From: Pseudoalteromonas xiamenensis
Lineage (GTDB): Bacteria; Pseudomonadota; Gammaproteobacteria; Enterobacterales; Alteromonadaceae
NCBI RefSeq assembly: GCF_042431545.1
Contig: NZ_JBHLYX010000009.1
Reading direction: 5' to 3' (one strand)
DNA: 64,000 nt
Of the stretch, positions 26,459 to 35,195 are shown piece after piece; within the stretch, counting starts at the first letter, position 1; every line of letters starts with the position of its first letter. The position numbers and the translations under genes were made by a program. The notes under the pieces were generated by a model, which had not been told where the DNA came from, searched no databases, and saw nothing but the letters and a program-made list of their open reading frames with translations.

Positions 26459-28570
26459 ATGGATTTTAAAGCAGTTCTAGACCAGTTTAAACAAAATAGA
26501 AATGACTATCTCAAAGGGATAGGCACCCCGATTATTGTTTTGGCCGCGCTTGGTATGGTTATTTTACCCATGCCGCCGTTTTTGCTAGATGTGCTTTTCT
26601 CCTTCAATATTGCCCTTGCACTCGTTGTGTTGTTAGTCACGGTTTACACGTTAAAACCGCTTGAATTTGGTATGTTCCCTTCTGTTTTGCTTATCGCAAC
26701 TATTTTGCGCCTCGCGCTAAACGTCGCAAGTACGCGAGTTGTGCTACTAGAAGGACACAATGGGGGAGACGCTGCGGGTAAAGTCATCGAAGCGTTTGGA
26801 TCCGTTGTTATCGGTGGTAATTACGCGGTTGGTCTTATTGTTTTTATCATTTTGATGGTTATTAACTTTGTTGTAATCACCAAAGGTGCTGGCCGTATTT
26901 CGGAAGTTTCTGCACGCTTCACCTTAGACGCGATGCCTGGTAAACAAATGGCGATTGATGCGGACTTAAACGCCGGATTTATTTCCGCGGAAGATGCGAG
27001 AGCTCGTCGTGAGGAAGTCACGCGCGAGGCGGACTTTTATGGTTCTATGGACGGTGCGAGTAAATTCGTAAAAGGGGACGCGATAGCGGGCCTTGTCATT
27101 CTCTTTATCAATATTATTGGTGGTTTGTTTGTAGGGATGATCCAACATGACCTTAGTTTCTCTCGAGCAATGGAAGTGTACACACTTCTCACCATCGGTG
27201 ATGGTCTTGTAGCGCAAATCCCTTCACTTCTGTTATCCATTGGTACGGCCATTGTGGTAACCCGTGAAAATGCTTCCCAAAACATGGGAGAGCAGGTTCA
27301 GAAACAATTAGGCAATGAAAAGTCGCTTTTTATTGCTTCAGGTATCATGTTTATTATGGGCGTTGTGCCTGGAATGCCCCATCTTGCTTTCCTAGGCTTT
27401 GGTACTTTTCTAGCTTACCTAGCTTATTATTTACAAAAGCAAAAAGCGAAAGCCGAAACCGAAGCCGCGGAAATGGAAGCGAAAGGTGGGGCCATTGCTG
27501 CGAATAAGTCCAGTCAGTTAGACCAAAAAGAGCTCGGCTGGGACGACGTACAGCCGGTAGATGTTATCGGATTGGAAGTAGGTTATCGTTTAATCCCACT
27601 CGTTGATCAAGCCCAAGGCGGTGAGCTGCTGAGTCGCATCAAAGGTGTACGTAAGAAGCTTTCACAAGAACTCGGTTTCCTTGTCCCGCCAGTTCATATT
27701 CGAGATAACTTAGAGTTGGATCCGAATGCTTATCGAATCACGCTCATGGGTGTTGCGACGGGAGAAGGCGAACTAAAACATGGCGACGAGTTAGCGATAA
27801 ATCCTGGCCAAGTATTCGGTCCGATCAATGGGGTTGCTACTCGAGATCCCGCGTTTGGCCTGGATGCGGTATGGATAAAACCTGACCAAAAAGACGAAGC
27901 ACAGTCTCTGGGCTATACCGTAGTCGATGCCGCAACGGTGGTCGCGACGCACATTAGTCAATTATTAACTAATAACGCTTCGTTGTTATTAGGCCATGAA
28001 GAAGTTCAGAATTTGCTCGATATGTTGGCGAAAAGCCATCCTCGATTAGTTGAGGGTCTAGTACCTGATATTTTACCGTTAACAACGGTAGTTAAAGTGC
28101 TACAAAATTTACTCAATGAAGGGGTCGCCATCCGTGATATGCGTACGGTTGTGCAAACCCTTGTGGAGTATGGTCCACGCAGTCAAGACCCTGATGTACT
28201 CACGGCTGCAGTGCGAATTTCACTTCGCCGACTCATCGTTCAAGATGCGGTTGGTAACAACGACGAAATCCCTGTCATAACATTGGCGCCCGAGTTGGAA
28301 CAGATGTTGCATAACTCATTGCAGAACGCAGGTGATGAGGGCGCAGGTATCGAACCTGGTCTTGCAGAGAGGCTTCAAAACTCATTGAGAGAAGCTCATC
28401 AAACGCAAGAAATGCTAGGCGAACCTTCCATCTTATTAACCTCTGGAATGTTACGAAGTGTGCTATCAAGATTTGTTAAACACACGATTCCGGGCCTTCG
28501 AGTGATGTCATATCAAGAAGTGCCGGAAGAAAGACAAATCAAAATAGTAAGCTCAGTTGGACAGCAATAG
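26459..28570 (+). CDS. flhA: FlhA: flagellar type III export gate protein
   Basis: Protein of 703 residues. The N-terminal ~330 residues hold eight membrane segments and the FHIPEP-family signature with its conserved loop (GRISEVSARFTLDAMPGKQMAIDADLNAG in pieces, residues ~140-170). The C-terminal cytoplasmic domain forms the nonameric docking ring for chaperone-substrate complexes. FlhA drives export using the proton gradient. It heads the block flhA-flhF-flhG-fliA. Confidence 0.98.
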   Translation: MDFKAVLDQFKQNRNDYLKGIGTPIIVLAALGMVILPMPPFLLDVLFSFNIALALVVLLVTVYTLKPLEFGMFPSVLLIATILRLALNVASTRVVLLEGHNGGDAAGKVIEAFGSVVIGGNYAVGLIVFIILMVINFVVITKGAGRISEVSARFTLDAMPGKQMAIDADLNAGFISAEDARARREEVTREADFYGSMDGASKFVKGDAIAGLVILFINIIGGLFVGMIQHDLSFSRAMEVYTLLTIGDGLVAQIPSLLLSIGTAIVVTRENASQNMGEQVQKQLGNEKSLFIASGIMFIMGVVPGMPHLAFLGFGTFLAYLAYYLQKQKAKAETEAAEMEAKGGAIAANKSSQLDQKELGWDDVQPVDVIGLEVGYRLIPLVDQAQGGELLSRIKGVRKKLSQELGFLVPPVHIRDNLELDPNAYRITLMGVATGEGELKHGDELAINPGQVFGPINGVATRDPAFGLDAVWIKPDQKDEAQSLGYTVVDAATVVATHISQLLTNNASLLLGHEEVQNLLDMLAKSHPRLVEGLVPDILPLTTVVKVLQNLLNEGVAIRDMRTVVQTLVEYGPRSQDPDVLTAAVRISLRRLIVQDAVGNNDEIPVITLAPELEQMLHNSLQNAGDEGAGIEPGLAERLQNSLREAHQTQEMLGEPSILLTSGMLRSVLSRFVKHTIPGLRVMSYQEVPEERQIKIVSSVGQQ

Positions 28571-28588
28571 TGAGTAAGGGGTTGTCAA

Positions 28589-30040
28589 ATGAAGATCAAA
28601 CGTTTTTTCGCAAAAGACATGCGTACTGCATTGAAAGAAGTGAAGGAAGAACTTGGTCCGGATGCAGTGATTATGTCGAACAAGAAGTTAGCTGACGGTG
28701 TTGAAATCGTTGCTGCTGTAGACAATGATCGTGCGCCTCAAACAGCCCCAGAACAACCACAAGCCCCAATTCAAACTGAGCGTAAAGTAGCACAGGTTGC
28801 TCCTCGTATCGTTCGTCCTGAGCCCGCTCGCGCTAAGCCAGAGCCGCAAGCACAAGTAGCTGACTCATTACAAGCTCTGTTAGAAAGACAAGCTTCTGCG
28901 CGTCCACGTTCTCCAGAGCTTGCTTCGATGTTTTCTGAATCAGGAATTGACACAGAAAAAGCATTCGCGCCAAAAATGCCTACTCACAAAACAGCGCGTC
29001 CTCAGGTAGCACAACCAAAAGTACATTCTCAATGGGACATGGCTGATGAACTCGATTCAGGATTTGGTGATGAAGTAGACCTTCGCCAAAATACTGACAC
29101 TGGCTCAAGTGAAATGTTAAAAATGCGCGAAGAAATGAACGCTATCCGTCAACTTCTTGAATTCCAACTTTCTGGTTTGATGCAGCAAGACCTTGCGCGT
29201 CGTGACCCTACTCGAGCTTGTTTAATTGAGCGTTTGAAAGGGATGGGGATTGAAGAATCCGTAGCAGACCAGATGGCTTGCTTTATTCCTGATGACGTAT
29301 CTCGTAAAGAAGCGTGGAATGCGTTGTTATCAATGGTGGAAAATCAGCTCCACACAACGAACAATGAAATTTTACGTCAAGGCGGTGTTTTCGCGTTAGT
29401 TGGCCCAACGGGGGTTGGTAAAACGACGACTGTTGCAAAACTAGCTGCTTTGGGTGCACAAAAGTTTGGCGCTGACCAAGTTGCATTAATTACAACAGAT
29501 ACTTACCGTATTGGCGCTTATGAGCAACTCTCAACATACGGTCGCATCATTGGTTGTCCAGTTAAACAAGTAAAAGATGCACAAGAATTGTCAGAAGTGT
29601 TATATCATTTACGCAACAAACGCTTAGTCTTGATTGACACAGCGGGTATGAGTCAGCGAGACTTACGCTTAACAGAACAATTAAATACGCTCATGAAGAA
29701 TGCGCGCGTTGATATTCGCAGCTATCTTGTATTAAGCGCAACAGCGCAAATGAACGTACTTCAAGAGACGGTGCGCCACTTTAAGAAAGTAAATTTAAGT
29801 GGTTGTATCTTCACAAAACTTGATGAAAGTCTAAGTTTGGGCGAGATTATAAGTGTAGCGATTCAAAATCGCCTGCCAATCGGGTATCTTACTAACGGCC
29901 AGCGTGTGCCAGAAGACATCCGAGTTGCAAACGCTGAAAAACTAGTTAAAAAGGCTGAGCAATTATTCATTAGACGTTCAAAAGCTCAACATTCGAGACC
30001 TGTACCAGTGGCGTCTCAAGCAGTAGGAATGTATGATTAA
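28589..30040 (+). CDS. flhF: FlhF: SRP-like GTPase for polar flagellar placement
   Basis: Protein of 483 residues. The N-terminal B domain begins KIKRFFAKDMRTALKEVKEELGPDAVIMSNK, followed by a Pro/Gln/Ala-rich linker (~50-150) and the NG GTPase domain with P-loop GPTGVGKTTTV near residue 272, TTDTYRIGAYEQL, the DTAGMSQRD switch and TKLDES. FlhF recruits the first flagellar parts to the cell pole. The strong presence of FlhF and FlhG points to polar flagellation. It overlaps flhG by 8 bases. Confidence 0.97.
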   Translation: MKIKRFFAKDMRTALKEVKEELGPDAVIMSNKKLADGVEIVAAVDNDRAPQTAPEQPQAPIQTERKVAQVAPRIVRPEPARAKPEPQAQVADSLQALLERQASARPRSPELASMFSESGIDTEKAFAPKMPTHKTARPQVAQPKVHSQWDMADELDSGFGDEVDLRQNTDTGSSEMLKMREEMNAIRQLLEFQLSGLMQQDLARRDPTRACLIERLKGMGIEESVADQMACFIPDDVSRKEAWNALLSMVENQLHTTNNEILRQGGVFALVGPTGVGKTTTVAKLAALGAQKFGADQVALITTDTYRIGAYEQLSTYGRIIGCPVKQVKDAQELSEVLYHLRNKRLVLIDTAGMSQRDLRLTEQLNTLMKNARVDIRSYLVLSATAQMNVLQETVRHFKKVNLSGCIFTKLDESLSLGEIISVAIQNRLPIGYLTNGQRVPEDIRVANAEKLVKKAEQLFIRRSKAQHSRPVPVASQAVGMYD

Positions 30041-30893
30041 CACAGTATTAGATCAAGCAAGTGGTCTGCGAAGAATGAATCAAAAGAATAACCACGGCGT
30101 CAAAGTCATAGCAGTAACAGGCGGTAAAGGTGGAGTTGGGAAAACTAACGTCTCTCTCAACACAGCAATCGCAATGGGACAACAAGGGCATCGAGTACTT
30201 GTGCTTGATGCTGACTTAGGTCTTGCTAATTGTGACGTAATGCTTGGCTTACGCGTTGAGAAAAACCTTTCTCATGTGCTTTCCGGTGAATGTGAACTTG
30301 ATGAAATCTTAGTTGAAGGACCTGCGGGCATTAAAATTGTGCCGGCAACATCAGGCTCGCAGAATATGGTGGAGTTAACACCTGCAGAGCATGCTGGCTT
30401 AATCCGAGCATTTAGTGAACTTAATACTGAATTTGATGTTCTGATTGTAGATACGGCAGCAGGCATCTCTGACATGGTCTTAAGCTTTTCAAGGGCAGCT
30501 CAAGACGTTATGGTTGTTGTATGTGACGAACCAACGTCTATTACTGATGCCTACGCGTTGATAAAAGTACTAAGCCGTGAACACGGCGTATACAAATTTA
30601 AAATTGTTGCCAACATGGTGCGAAGTCTCCGTGAAGGCCAAGAATTATTTGCTAAACTTTCTAAAGTGACTGATAGATTCTTGGATGTAGCGCTTGAAAT
30701 GGTGGCGACAATTCCTTTCGATGAAAACATGCGAAAGTCTTCTCGTCGTCAAAAGACGATTGTTGAATTATTCCCTAATTCTCCAGCCGCTGTAGCGTTT
30801 AGAGGCCTTGCTTCAAAAGCTGCTAAATGGCCAATTCCACACCAGCCATCAGGTCACTTAGAATTTTTCATTGAACAACTCGTAAACGGATAG
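30033..30893 (+). CDS. flhG: FlhG/FleN: MinD-like flagellar number regulator
   Basis: ParA/MinD-family ATPase of 286 residues with the deviant Walker A KGGVGKTN (residues ~32-39), VLDADLGLANCDVMLGL and DTAAGISDMV. The N-terminal DQASGLRRMNQ matches the FlhF-activating peptide (DQAxxLR) of FlhG. It restrains FlhF and FlrA so that only one polar flagellum is built. Its 5' end overlaps flhF and fliA begins 2 bases after its stop. Confidence 0.96.
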   Translation: MINTVLDQASGLRRMNQKNNHGVKVIAVTGGKGGVGKTNVSLNTAIAMGQQGHRVLVLDADLGLANCDVMLGLRVEKNLSHVLSGECELDEILVEGPAGIKIVPATSGSQNMVELTPAEHAGLIRAFSELNTEFDVLIVDTAAGISDMVLSFSRAAQDVMVVVCDEPTSITDAYALIKVLSREHGVYKFKIVANMVRSLREGQELFAKLSKVTDRFLDVALEMVATIPFDENMRKSSRRQKTIVELFPNSPAAVAFRGLASKAAKWPIPHQPSGHLEFFIEQLVNG

Positions 30894-30895
30894 GT

Positions 30896-31627
30896 ATGGC
30901 ATTGGTAAATAAAACCATGGGATATCAGACCACAGACTACCTCGGACAACTAGTGGAGCGTCATGCACCGCTGGTCAAAAAGGTGGCGTGTCATCTCTTG
31001 GCAAGATTACCAGCAAGCGTACAACTAGATGACCTGATCCAATCCGGCATGATTGGCCTCATTGAAGCGAGCAAAAATTTTGACGCGACAAAAGGGGCAA
31101 GTTTTGAAACCTTTGCCGGTATTCGGATTCGTGGCGCTATGTTGGATGAAATTCGCCGTGGTGATTGGGCTCCACGCTCAGTCCATCGCAATAACCGAAT
31201 GGTCGCAGAGGCGATTTCCGAGCTTGAAGGAATTCTTGGTCGAGAGCCAAAAGATACTGAAATAGCTGAAAAACTTGATATTACGTTAGATGAGTACCAT
31301 CATATTTTACAGGACGTAAATTCGAGCAGAATTTTGGGGATTGAAGATCTCGGGGTGGATGAAGATGTAATAACTACCGCAGATCAAGATTTGTCACTGG
31401 ACAAACCGTTTAATGTTGTTAAAAATGAGCGCTTTAACCAATCTCTCATTGATGCAATTCAATCCTTACCGGAAAGAGATGCCTTAGTTTTGTCGCTGTA
31501 CTACAACGATGAAATGAATTTAAAAGAAATCGGGCAGATACTAGATGTAAGTGAATCTCGTGTTAGCCAAATTCATGGTCAGGCAATGATTCGGCTTAAA
31601 GCTAAAATCAATGACTGGATCAATTAA
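30896..31627 (+). CDS. fliA: FliA: sigma-28 flagellar sigma factor
   Basis: Protein of 243 residues with sigma region 2 (QLDDLIQSGMIGLIEASKNFD, GASFETFAGIRIRGAMLDEIRRGDW), region 3 and region 4 (LPERDALVLSLYYNDEMNLKEIGQILDVSESRVSQIHGQA in pieces). Sigma-28 transcribes late genes such as stators, flagellins and chemoreceptors after the anti-sigma factor FlgM is exported. flgM is not in this window. The start is only 2 bases after flhG, so it is translated from the flhA transcript. Confidence 0.97.
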   Translation: MALVNKTMGYQTTDYLGQLVERHAPLVKKVACHLLARLPASVQLDDLIQSGMIGLIEASKNFDATKGASFETFAGIRIRGAMLDEIRRGDWAPRSVHRNNRMVAEAISELEGILGREPKDTEIAEKLDITLDEYHHILQDVNSSRILGIEDLGVDEDVITTADQDLSLDKPFNVVKNERFNQSLIDAIQSLPERDALVLSLYYNDEMNLKEIGQILDVSESRVSQIHGQAMIRLKAKINDWIN

Positions 31628-31668
31628 AGATACAAATAAAATGGGTTCAAACCTCACTGGAGGATGTT

Positions 31669-32052
31669 TTGGATAAGAACATGAAAATTCTCGTGGTTGA
31701 CGATTTCTCGACGATGCGTCGAATCATCAAAAACCTGCTCAGAGATTTAGGTTTTACAAATGTTCAGGAAGCCGATGACGGTAGTACAGCTTTGCCAATG
31801 TTGCAAAACCAAGAGTTTGACTTTGTTGTCACGGATTGGAACATGCCAGGCATGCAAGGCATTGATTTGCTCCGTGCAATTCGTGCAGATGACAAGCTTA
31901 AGCATATTCCAGTTTTAATGGTTACTGCAGAAGCAAAGAAAGAACAGATAGTAGCGGCAGCGCAGGCTGGTGTGAATGGTTATATTGTTAAGCCGTTTAC
32001 CGCGGGCACACTAAAAACGAAACTCGAAAAAGTGTTTGAACGTTTAGGCTAA
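31669..32052 (+). CDS. cheY: CheY: chemotaxis response regulator
   Basis: Single-domain receiver of 127 residues. The TTG at 31669 is taken as start because GGAGGA ends 5 bases upstream, giving the Vibrio-like N-terminus MDKNMKILVVDD; the ATG at 31681 is the alternative. The acidic pair is Asp11-Asp12, the phospho-acceptor is Asp56 in VVTDWNMPG, and the conserved Lys is in YIVKPF. CheY-P binds FliM to change rotation. It is followed at once by cheZ. Confidence 0.96.
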   Translation: MDKNMKILVVDDFSTMRRIIKNLLRDLGFTNVQEADDGSTALPMLQNQEFDFVVTDWNMPGMQGIDLLRAIRADDKLKHIPVLMVTAEAKKEQIVAAAQAGVNGYIVKPFTAGTLKTKLEKVFERLG

Positions 32053-32073
32053 AATAACCAGAAGGAGAGGCTT

Positions 32074-32841
32074 ATGTCGGCTAATGCTGCGCCTCAAATC
32101 AGTCTTGAACAAGCTAAACAGCTTGTCGCATACCTAGAGCAAGGTGAACAAGAAAAAGCGGACCAGCTCATTTTGGAAGCTGCGAGTAAAGAGCAGTCTG
32201 AGCTCTTTGCTGAAGTAGGTAAGTTAACTCGCCAACTTCACGAGTCGCTAAAAAACTTTGAACTAGACACGAGATTGACGGACCTCACGACAGAAGCACT
32301 TCCTGATGCTAAGCAACGCCTAAATTATGTAATGGAAATGACTGAAAACGCGGCCAACAAAACCATGGACGCCGTGGAAGCCAGTCTTCCTCTCGCACAA
32401 CAGTTATCTGAAGATATTTCCCATATTAAACCAACGTGGGATAGGCTAATGAATCGCGACATTCAACTTGGCGAGTTCAAGTCGTTATGTCATGACATTG
32501 ACCGATTTATGCAGACCTCTCCGAATCGTACGGAAGAGCTGCAATCTTTGATGACTAACGTTTTGATGGCACAAGATTATCAAGACCTTACTGGCCAGGT
32601 TATTCGCAGAGTAATAGAACTGGTTAGGGAAGTTGAAGACAGCCTAATTCATCTACTAACTGTATTCGGAACCGCAGACGAAAGCTCAATAAAACAAAAA
32701 CGAGCTGAGCCGAAAGTTGTCGTCAGCGATCCAAATGAATTGTCGGGGCCGGAAGGACCTATTATTGACCCAGACGCTAGAGATGATGTGGTTTCAGGCC
32801 AAGATGAGGTCGATGATTTGCTATCCAGTTTGGGCTTCTAA
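32074..32841 (+). CDS. cheZ: CheZ: CheY-P phosphatase
   Basis: Protein of 255 residues, largely helical, with the catalytic segment MAQDYQDLTGQVIRRVIELV, in which the Gln of the DLTGQ stretch inserts into the CheY active site. The C-terminus VDDLLSSLGF is the CheY-binding peptide. It dephosphorylates CheY-P to end signals. It lies between cheY and cheA as in Vibrio and Pseudomonas. Confidence 0.95.
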   Translation: MSANAAPQISLEQAKQLVAYLEQGEQEKADQLILEAASKEQSELFAEVGKLTRQLHESLKNFELDTRLTDLTTEALPDAKQRLNYVMEMTENAANKTMDAVEASLPLAQQLSEDISHIKPTWDRLMNRDIQLGEFKSLCHDIDRFMQTSPNRTEELQSLMTNVLMAQDYQDLTGQVIRRVIELVREVEDSLIHLLTVFGTADESSIKQKRAEPKVVVSDPNELSGPEGPIIDPDARDDVVSGQDEVDDLLSSLGF

Positions 32842-32856
32842 TAGGAGAGTATGTGC

Positions 32857-35109
32857 ATGAGCTTTGAAGTCGATGAAGATATATTACAAGACTTTCTTGT
32901 TGAAGCCGGCGAAATACTAGAGCAGCTTTCCGAGCAGTTAGTTGAGCTCGAGAATAATCCCGAAGACAGAGAGCTTCTTAACGCTATTTTCCGTGGCTTC
33001 CACACGGTTAAAGGTGGCGCAGGCTTTTTGAGCATGACAGAACTTGTTGATGCGTGTCACGGTGCAGAAAACGTGTTTGACGTGTTGCGTCAAGGGCAGC
33101 GTAGAGTGTCTCCAGAATTAATGGACGTCATTTTACAAGCATTGGACACAATCAATGAAATGTTTGGTCGTATTCAAAATCGCGAGCAACCAGATCCAGC
33201 GGATCCTGGGCTACTCGAAACTCTCCACGATTTAAGCCGACCTGAATCCGAAGACCAACCCAAAGCTCACGCCTCCGTTGCTGAAACTCTGGACGAGCCC
33301 GAACCTGTTGCAGAACAAGTTGAAGCAGCACCTTCAGCGGCAGGGGGTGAAGACCCATTTGAATTCGATGATATCTTTTTTGAAGCATCAAACAGTGCTA
33401 AACCAGCTGCTGAAGCGGATAACGGCATTGATGAAATCACGGAAGATGAATTCGAAGCATTACTTGATGAACTACACGGTGCAGGAAAAGCGCCAGCCGT
33501 AGGTGGCGATTCAACGCCTGCTAAAGCGAGCCGAGATGATGGCGATATCACTGATGAAGAATTCGACCAACTTTTAGACGAATTACATGGTGTTGGTCAG
33601 TTCGGCAGTAATGCATCTGTTGAGCCAACGCCTGCTCCATCTGCACCTAAAGCAGCTGCTCCAACGCCATCAGCAAAACCAACGTCGTCTGGTGATGAAG
33701 ATATTAATGATGACGAGTTTGAAGCATTGCTCGACGAGCTACACGGTAAAGGAAATGCACCTAAAGCGGTTGAAGAGGAGCCGGAAAAACCGAAAGCGGC
33801 AACGCCTCCTCCAGCAAAACCGGCTCCTGCACCAGCTCCAAAAGCTGCGGCTCCAGTTGCGAAGCCTCAGCCTAAAGCTGAACCAGTTGAAGAGAGAGCT
33901 TCACCGGCATCTGCAGCTAAAAAAGCGCCGCCAGCGGCACAAGCAGAGACAACCGTTCGTGTTGATACAAAACGCTTAGACCAAATTATGAATATGGTTG
34001 GCGAATTGGTATTAGTGCGTAATCGCTTGGTAAGCTTAGCAACCAATGCGAGTAGCGAAGCAATGGGTAAAGCAATCTCCAACCTCGATGTCGTGACAGC
34101 AGACCTTCAAGGGGCTGTAATGAAAACTCGAATGCAGCCGATCAAGAAAGTATTTGGTCGCTTCCCTCGAGTTGTACGCGACCTTGCTCGCAGTTTGAGA
34201 AAAGACATCAATCTAGTGCTGGAAGGGGAAGAAACCGATTTAGATAAAAATTTGGTTGAAGCACTCGCTGATCCGCTTGTTCACTTAGTAAGAAACTCAG
34301 TTGACCACGGTATCGAGATGCCAGACGTGCGTGAAGCAGCTGGAAAACCAAGGCAAGGTACTGTAACGCTTTCAGCATCGCAAGAAGGTGACCATATACT
34401 TCTAACCATCCGTGATGATGGCGCAGGTATGGACCCTGAAAAGCTTAAAAAGATTGCGGTGACAAAAGGCGTAATTGATTCAGACCAAGCAAGTCGTTTA
34501 TCAGATACTGAAGCGTATAACCTGATATTTGCACCAGGATTCTCTACTAAAGAGCAAATCTCTGATATTTCAGGTCGTGGTGTGGGCATGGACGTTGTTA
34601 AAACGAAAATCACCCAACTGAATGGCTCAGTAAATATTCAATCGGAACTTGGTGTAGGTACTGTACTTGAAATCAAGGTACCGCTCACACTTGCTATTCT
34701 ACCGACCTTAATGGTCATTGTTGGTGAGCAAACCTTTGCATTACCGCTGGCAGGTGTTAACGAAATTTTCCACCTCGATTTGACAAAAACAAATGTCGTT
34801 GACGGTCAATTGACGATAATTGTAAGACAAAAAGCGATCCCTCTTTTCTATCTTGAACATTGGTTGAAAAAAGGCGCAGATCGATCTCGCCGCAAAGCAG
34901 AAGGTCATGTTGTCATCGTGCAAATAGGAACCAAGCAGGTTGGTTTCGTTGTGGATTCGCTTATTGGACAAGAAGAAGTGGTCATTAAGCCTTTGGATGC
35001 ACTTCTCCAAGGTACTCCTGGTATGGCCGGTGCGACTATCACCTCAGACGGTGGGATTGCGCTTATTTTAGATGTACCAAATCTGTTAAAACACTATGCT
35101 AGTAAGTAG
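32857..35109 (+). CDS. cheA: CheA: chemotaxis histidine kinase with a repeat-bearing linker
   Basis: Protein of 750 residues from the ATG at 32857, chosen because GGAGA lies 9 bases upstream; ATG 32851 is only 3 bases from it. Order: Hpt domain with phospho-acceptor His49 (FHTVKGGAGF), a long Pro/Ala/Glu-rich linker (~125-355), dimerisation domain, ATPase domain (HLVRNSVDHGIE, DDGAGMD, GRGVGMDVV) and CheW-like P5. The linker carries three copies of an I-[TN]-x-x-EF-x-x-LLDELHG motif at residues 194-208, 231-245 and 283-297. It has no obvious classical P2 domain. In Vibrio the equivalent linker region is the ParP-binding localisation domain, so these repeats may dock ParP. Confidence 0.97.
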   Translation: MSFEVDEDILQDFLVEAGEILEQLSEQLVELENNPEDRELLNAIFRGFHTVKGGAGFLSMTELVDACHGAENVFDVLRQGQRRVSPELMDVILQALDTINEMFGRIQNREQPDPADPGLLETLHDLSRPESEDQPKAHASVAETLDEPEPVAEQVEAAPSAAGGEDPFEFDDIFFEASNSAKPAAEADNGIDEITEDEFEALLDELHGAGKAPAVGGDSTPAKASRDDGDITDEEFDQLLDELHGVGQFGSNASVEPTPAPSAPKAAAPTPSAKPTSSGDEDINDDEFEALLDELHGKGNAPKAVEEEPEKPKAATPPPAKPAPAPAPKAAAPVAKPQPKAEPVEERASPASAAKKAPPAAQAETTVRVDTKRLDQIMNMVGELVLVRNRLVSLATNASSEAMGKAISNLDVVTADLQGAVMKTRMQPIKKVFGRFPRVVRDLARSLRKDINLVLEGEETDLDKNLVEALADPLVHLVRNSVDHGIEMPDVREAAGKPRQGTVTLSASQEGDHILLTIRDDGAGMDPEKLKKIAVTKGVIDSDQASRLSDTEAYNLIFAPGFSTKEQISDISGRGVGMDVVKTKITQLNGSVNIQSELGVGTVLEIKVPLTLAILPTLMVIVGEQTFALPLAGVNEIFHLDLTKTNVVDGQLTIIVRQKAIPLFYLEHWLKKGADRSRRKAEGHVVIVQIGTKQVGFVVDSLIGQEEVVIKPLDALLQGTPGMAGATITSDGGIALILDVPNLLKHYASK

Positions 35110-35169
35110 GAGCTAAGGCTCCACCACGTACTAAGAAAGTATGAATGTGGTGCTTAGGCACCACTTTTT
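35109..35169 (+). promoter_or_regulatory. Tandem hairpins with alternative pairing between cheA and cheB
   Basis: Directly after the cheA stop lies GGAGC-TAAG-GCTCC (35109-35122), then GTGGTGC-TTAG-GCACCAC (35147-35164) followed by five T's (35165-35169), a good rho-independent terminator. CACCAC at 35122-35127 can instead pair with GTGGTG at 35147-35152, which would break the terminator. The layout resembles an attenuator that could lower cheB-parC-parP-cheW expression relative to cheA. Hairpins are seen; regulation is inferred. Confidence 0.6.
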
Positions 35170-35195
35170 AGATCTGAATTTGAGACGAGTAGCCA

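Noticed and set aside
33587..33979. 130-residue frame rich in Leu, Lys, Arg and His inside cheA
   Set aside because: It is an out-of-frame reading of the Pro/Ala-rich CheA linker.
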